From Microbulbifer variabilis ATCC 700307 (GTDB taxonomy: Bacteria > Pseudomonadota > Gammaproteobacteria > Pseudomonadales > Cellvibrionaceae): DNA of 64,000 bases. Position numbers and translations under genes: made by a program. The notes beneath the pieces are model-generated. The model saw only the letters and a list, made by a program, of their open reading frames with translations. It was not told the DNA's origin and did not search any database. Position 1 is the stretch's first letter, and every line of letters starts with the position of its first letter. The DNA lies in the NCBI RefSeq assembly GCF_000380565.1, contig NZ_AQYJ01000028.1, positions 62,001-126,000 on the forward strand, written 5' to 3'. This document shows positions 61,044 through 64,000 of this stretch, in pieces.

Positions 61044-62357
61044 ATGTCTGAGATGCAAACCAACGCTTTCTGGATGCCTTTTACCCCCAATCGCACCTTT
61101 AAATCCGCACCGCGGATCGTGGAGCGCGCTGAGGGTATTTATCTCACCGAAAAGGGTGGACGCCAGATTATTGATGCAACCGCTGGCCTCTGGTGCAGCA
61201 ATGCCGGTCACGGTCGTACTGAAATTGCTGAGGCAATATACCAGCAGGCAAAAACTCTGGATTACAGCTCTATTTTTAATTTCGGTCACGAGCTGGGCTT
61301 TGAGTACTCCGAGCGCTTGGTGAAGCATACTCCAGACGGCCTCAACCATGTATTTTTCGGCAATTCCGGTTCCGAAGCGGTAGAGACTGCATTGAAAATT
61401 GCCCTGCAATACCAGCGCGCACGAGGCAAAGGCACCCGCACCATGTTTATCGGCCGCGAAAAGGGTTACCACGGGGTGAACTTCGGTGGTATCTCTGTAG
61501 GTGGTATCGCTCCGAATTACCAGAGCTTTGGTCAGCCGGTTAAAGCCAATCATATGCGCCATACCCTGGACATTGAGCGCAATGCTTTCAGCCGTGGTCT
61601 TCCTGAGCATGGTGTGGAACTGGCGGAAGACCTGGAGCGCCTGGTGGCCTTCCACGGTGCAGATCAAATCGCTGCGGTAATCGTCGAGCCGTTTGCCGGT
61701 GCTGGCGGTGTGGTGCTACCTCCGAAAGGTTACCTGCAGCGTTTGCGTGAGATTTGTGATCAGCATGACCTGTTGCTGATTTTTGATGAGGTAATTTCCG
61801 GTTGGGGCCGTACCGGCTCCGCGTTTGGCTCCATCGAATTCGGCGTGACCCCGGATATGATCACCTCCGCCAAAGGTATTACCAATGCGGCAGTGCCTTT
61901 GAGTGCGGTCTTTGTGAAAGACGATATCCACAACACCATTATGGATGCGGCCGCTGAGGGTATGGTGGAATTCTTCCATGGCTACACCTACTCCGCGCAT
62001 CCAGTAGCTTGTGCTGCAGGTATGGCAACCCTGGATATCTACGAGCGCGAAGGCCTGCTAACTCGTGCATCCGGTGAGATCGGCCAGCATTGGGAAAATG
62101 CCTTGCACAGCTTGGCGGATATGGACAATGTGATTGATGTGCGCAACTACGGCTTGGTTGGTGCGATTGAACTGCGTGCGCCGGAAAACCTGAAGGGTAA
62201 ATTCGGGGCCAAAGCATCTGGCATGGCCTGGGAGGCAGGAGTGATGGCCCGAGGTATTGGTGATGCCCTGTGTATGTCCCCACCACTCATTATCGAAAAG
62301 CACGAGATTGATGCAATTGTCGATAAACTGCGTGGTGTGATTGGCGAGCTGTCCTGA
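61044..62357 (+). CDS. Class III omega-amino acid:pyruvate aminotransferase
   Basis: This 437-residue PLP enzyme belongs to class III aminotransferases. It has GLWCSNAGHGRTEIAEA, the FFGNSGSEAVETALK phosphate region, IFDEVISGWGRTG (cofactor Asp) and the Schiff-base Lys in ITSAKGITNA (about 285). It is most like beta-alanine/omega-amino acid:pyruvate aminotransferase, which yields a semialdehyde and alanine. The upstream semialdehyde dehydrogenase would oxidise the product. A GGAGA ribosome binding site precedes the ATG. The natural substrate (beta-alanine, GABA or a polyamine-derived amine) is not determined from sequence alone. Confidence 0.92.
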   Translation: MSEMQTNAFWMPFTPNRTFKSAPRIVERAEGIYLTEKGGRQIIDATAGLWCSNAGHGRTEIAEAIYQQAKTLDYSSIFNFGHELGFEYSERLVKHTPDGLNHVFFGNSGSEAVETALKIALQYQRARGKGTRTMFIGREKGYHGVNFGGISVGGIAPNYQSFGQPVKANHMRHTLDIERNAFSRGLPEHGVELAEDLERLVAFHGADQIAAVIVEPFAGAGGVVLPPKGYLQRLREICDQHDLLLIFDEVISGWGRTGSAFGSIEFGVTPDMITSAKGITNAAVPLSAVFVKDDIHNTIMDAAAEGMVEFFHGYTYSAHPVACAAGMATLDIYEREGLLTRASGEIGQHWENALHSLADMDNVIDVRNYGLVGAIELRAPENLKGKFGAKASGMAWEAGVMARGIGDALCMSPPLIIEKHEIDAIVDKLRGVIGELS

Positions 62358-62366
62358 TCAACTCTT

Positions 62367-62388
62367 CCGGCAGCCTTCGGGCTGCCGG
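62367..62388 (+). terminator. Hairpin after the aminotransferase gene
   Basis: CCGGCAGCC (62367-62375), a TTCG tetraloop and GGCTGCCGG (62380-62388) form a very stable 9-bp hairpin 9 bases after the stop. The T-run is short, so it may be a weak terminator or 3' protection. Confidence 0.7.
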
Positions 62389-62783
62389 CTACTTTCACTG
62401 CATTTCCCAAAGCCTTTCCTCTGCTTAGCAGAAAAATAAACCCCGCAGTGAGAGAGTTTCCCTGTGCTATTTACACCTGACTTCTAATCCAGTTTGGTCA
62501 ATAACCTGATTTGTCAGTTACGGCTACACTGGAAATAGCGGCCTGCGGCGCGATCTCAGTCTTTGCAGAGTCGACTGCATGGTCGCGCTCGTGGGCCGCC
62601 TCCCTCCTTACAGCCCTTATCCAATGGGTAGTTTCCCCAATGCTTTAAGTCTCCAGTTATGAGAAGGCAATTGGCTTTTTAGCATCTTTTTGCTGTTTTT
62701 CTGCGGAGATTTTCCCGAAAAACTGGTAGTCCATGGACTGTGGCGCTTAAATTAAAATAGATGTTCTACCCGGGGACTGCTCT
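62389..62783. other. Intergenic region upstream of the HdeD-like gene
   Basis: No gene is seen. The sequence is less AT-rich than other spacers in the window. The HdeD-like promoter is expected here but could not be assigned. Confidence 0.5.
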
Positions 62784-63365
62784 ATGTCCACTGATACTTC
62801 CTCTCTCCCCTCCGGGCCTATATTGCAGGTCCTCTCGGCCAATTGGTGGCTGCTGTTATTGCGCGGGTTAATTGCGGTAATTTTCGGGGTGCTAACTTTC
62901 ATCTGGCCGGGATTATCCCTGCTGACCCTGGTTTTCCTATTTGGTATTTATGCTTTGTTGGATGGGATTTTCTCGCTGGTTGCGGCGGTGATGGGGAGAC
63001 ACAAGTCTACCCCCCTATGGTGGCTGATCGTCTCCGGTTTAATCAGCCTGGCAGCAGGGATAGTGACTTTTATGTATCCACAAATAACAGCGTTGGTACT
63101 GGTAATTTTTATTGGTGCCTGGGCCCTGGTTCGTGGAATTTTTGAGATTGTCGGTGCGATTCGCTTGCGCAAGGAAATTGACAATGAGTGGCTGCTGATT
63201 GCCATCGGTGTGCTTTCAGTAATCTTCGGTATTGCGATTCTGGTGAGTCCGGGGGCAGGCGCCTTGGCGCTGGTGTGGTTGATAGGAGCCTACGCAATTA
63301 TTTTTGGTCTGCCGATGATTTGGCTGGCATTCCGACTGCGTAAGCACAATAAAGGTGAATCCTGA
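62784..63365 (+). CDS. HdeD/DUF308 family membrane protein
   Basis: This 193-residue protein has six transmembrane segments, in repeated pairs of the DUF308 type: WWLLLLRGLIAVIFGVLTFIWP, LLTLVFLFGIYALLDG, WWLIVSGLISLAAGIVTF, LVLVIFIGAWALVRGIFEI and two C-terminal helices (AIGVLSVIFGIAILV, LALVWLIGAYAIIFG). HdeD supports acid resistance in E. coli at high cell density; here only family membership is seen. It is a single-gene unit with a GC-rich hairpin at 63382-63406. Confidence 0.88.
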   Translation: MSTDTSSLPSGPILQVLSANWWLLLLRGLIAVIFGVLTFIWPGLSLLTLVFLFGIYALLDGIFSLVAAVMGRHKSTPLWWLIVSGLISLAAGIVTFMYPQITALVLVIFIGAWALVRGIFEIVGAIRLRKEIDNEWLLIAIGVLSVIFGIAILVSPGAGALALVWLIGAYAIIFGLPMIWLAFRLRKHNKGES

Positions 63366-63381
63366 AATTTTGGGCAAGTTA

Positions 63382-63406
63382 GCCGGGAGAGTAATCCCCT
63401 CCCGGC
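63382..63406. terminator. Hairpin between HdeD-like and aminopeptidase genes
   Basis: GCCGGGAG (63382-63389) and CTCCCGGC (63399-63406) form an 8-bp GC stem in the gap between the convergent genes. No T-run follows, so it is only a possible terminator. Confidence 0.55.
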
Positions 63407-63483
63407 ACTGGCAGCAAAATTTCCCTGCTATGAGGATATTTAATACTGCAATAAAAAGCGCAATATAAATTAGCGCGGCTGTA

Positions 63484-64000
63484 TCAGATATTTTGGGCGA
63501 GGCCCACTGACCTCGGCAAAGCTTCCATCAAGGACTGCCCTTTTTTCTCCAGTGCCATACACAGCTGTATACGCTCTTCTGTCTGTGCCAGGCTGCGTTG
63601 GTAACCGGGAGTGAGAGCGCCGTGTTGAGCAAACAACTGCTGTAATTCCTGCAAGCGTTTTGCATCACAGAAAACGCCAGCAAAAGCCGGGGTGCGGCGA
63701 CGAATTTGGGCCGGAATTTTATCCACAACCTTGTCAAAGTTATCGCGCAGCCACTGCCAGTTTTGTTCTTGTACCTCAGGTTGGGCCAGGGAGTACTGAA
63801 TCAATGTGAAGGTTTCACGGGGTCCCATTTCTTCGCTGAGGGCCAACTTTTGCACGACTTCTAATTGCGAGGGACTGTCACTACTGCCAATGGCACTGGC
63901 GCTGGCATTCTCGAAGCGCGGATCATCCAACACGCCGCGTACTTTGATCAAGTGCGACAAAAAGTCATCACCAGCATCCTGTACGGCTACGGTCAACGCA
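63484..64000 (-). CDS. C-terminal part of an M1 family aminopeptidase
   Basis: The frame is open to the window edge, so the N-terminus lies outside. The ~172 visible residues match the helical ERAP1-like C-terminal domain of M1 (aminopeptidase N type) peptidases: FTLIQYSLAQPEVQEQNWQWLRDNFDKV, IPAQIRRRTPAFAGVFCDA, LQQLFAQHGALTPGYQRSLAQTEERIQ. The zinc motif HExxH is outside the window. It joins the peptidase-rich character of the region. The full gene would be about 850-900 codons. Confidence 0.82.
   Translation of the reverse strand, partial: ALTVAVQDAGDDFLSHLIKVRGVLDDPRFENASASAIGSSDSPSQLEVVQKLALSEEMGPRETFTLIQYSLAQPEVQEQNWQWLRDNFDKVVDKIPAQIRRRTPAFAGVFCDAKRLQELQQLFAQHGALTPGYQRSLAQTEERIQLCMALEKKGQSLMEALPRSVGLAQNI

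Noticed and set aside
59705-61096. A 463-codon open frame antisense to the semialdehyde dehydrogenase gene.
   Set aside because: It lies wholly opposite clear coding sequence; its composition is that of a reversed dehydrogenase frame and it has no ribosome binding site or domain.

Overview
The window reads as chromosomal DNA of a marine-type gammaproteobacterium, probably Cellvibrionales and Microbulbifer-like. That placement is an inference from gene content: many secreted lipoproteins, peptidases and esterases, long Asp-Pro linkers, and typical gammaproteobacterial pgk, fba, serA, rarD and DUF2884 genes. No rRNA, tRNA, insertion sequence, prophage or CRISPR array was found. Intergenic DNA is AT-rich and several genes are visibly decaying.

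Region 1 (1-13890) is the most interesting part. Two divergent gene sets leave a shared control region (7649-7874). The left arm encodes a single-haem DUF1592-like protein, a lipoprotein with two duplicated CxxCH modules and a LamG domain, a Tat-exported DUF1501 protein, an ApbE flavin transferase, a small secreted protein and a helical-repeat protein cut by the window edge. The right arm encodes an HzsA-like dihaem lipoprotein, two outer-membrane barrel-like proteins (one with an SH3b domain), a TlpA thioredoxin, a DUF4266 lipoprotein ending in a Gly/Cys motif, and a DUF3570 outer-membrane barrel. The DUF3570 protein carries an exact match to the ApbE flavinylation consensus, D-x-x-S-G-A-S, in a loop predicted to face outward. 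Together the genes look like a cell-envelope or cell-surface redox system in which haem proteins, a covalently flavinylated barrel and a thiol-active lipoprotein cooperate. I know of no described function for the whole set.

Region 2 (13.9-36.3 kb) is an accessory secretome stretch: an SGNH hydrolase, a deleted and nonsense-riddled PLP-decarboxylase pseudogene, an alpha/beta hydrolase, two duplicated CAP-domain lipoproteins with (Asp-Pro)n linkers and a duplicated promoter, a DUF2884 protein, a zinc metalloprotease, a DUF350/transglutaminase-like pair, an SPFH lipoprotein, an ABM monooxygenase with a divergent LysR regulator, two tandem subtilisins, an M16 peptidase and a globin.

Region 3 (36.8-53.6 kb) is mostly housekeeping: pgk-fba, serA, a FAH-family hydrolase, a PuuC-like aldehyde dehydrogenase, rarD, TerC, PsiE and several hydrolases. 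It also holds remnants of an MBL-fold hydrolase, a LytS-type histidine kinase and a VOC protein.

Region 4 (53.7-64 kb) has a DUF5694 gene with a decayed tandem copy, YccF, a bacterial PH-domain protein and a NADAR protein. It ends with an omega-amino-acid catabolic locus (LysR, succinate-semialdehyde dehydrogenase, omega-aminotransferase), an HdeD-like membrane protein and the C-terminus of an M1 aminopeptidase. Start codons were moved inward from the longest reading frame wherever a ribosome binding site or family alignment favoured it; each such choice is stated in the entry.
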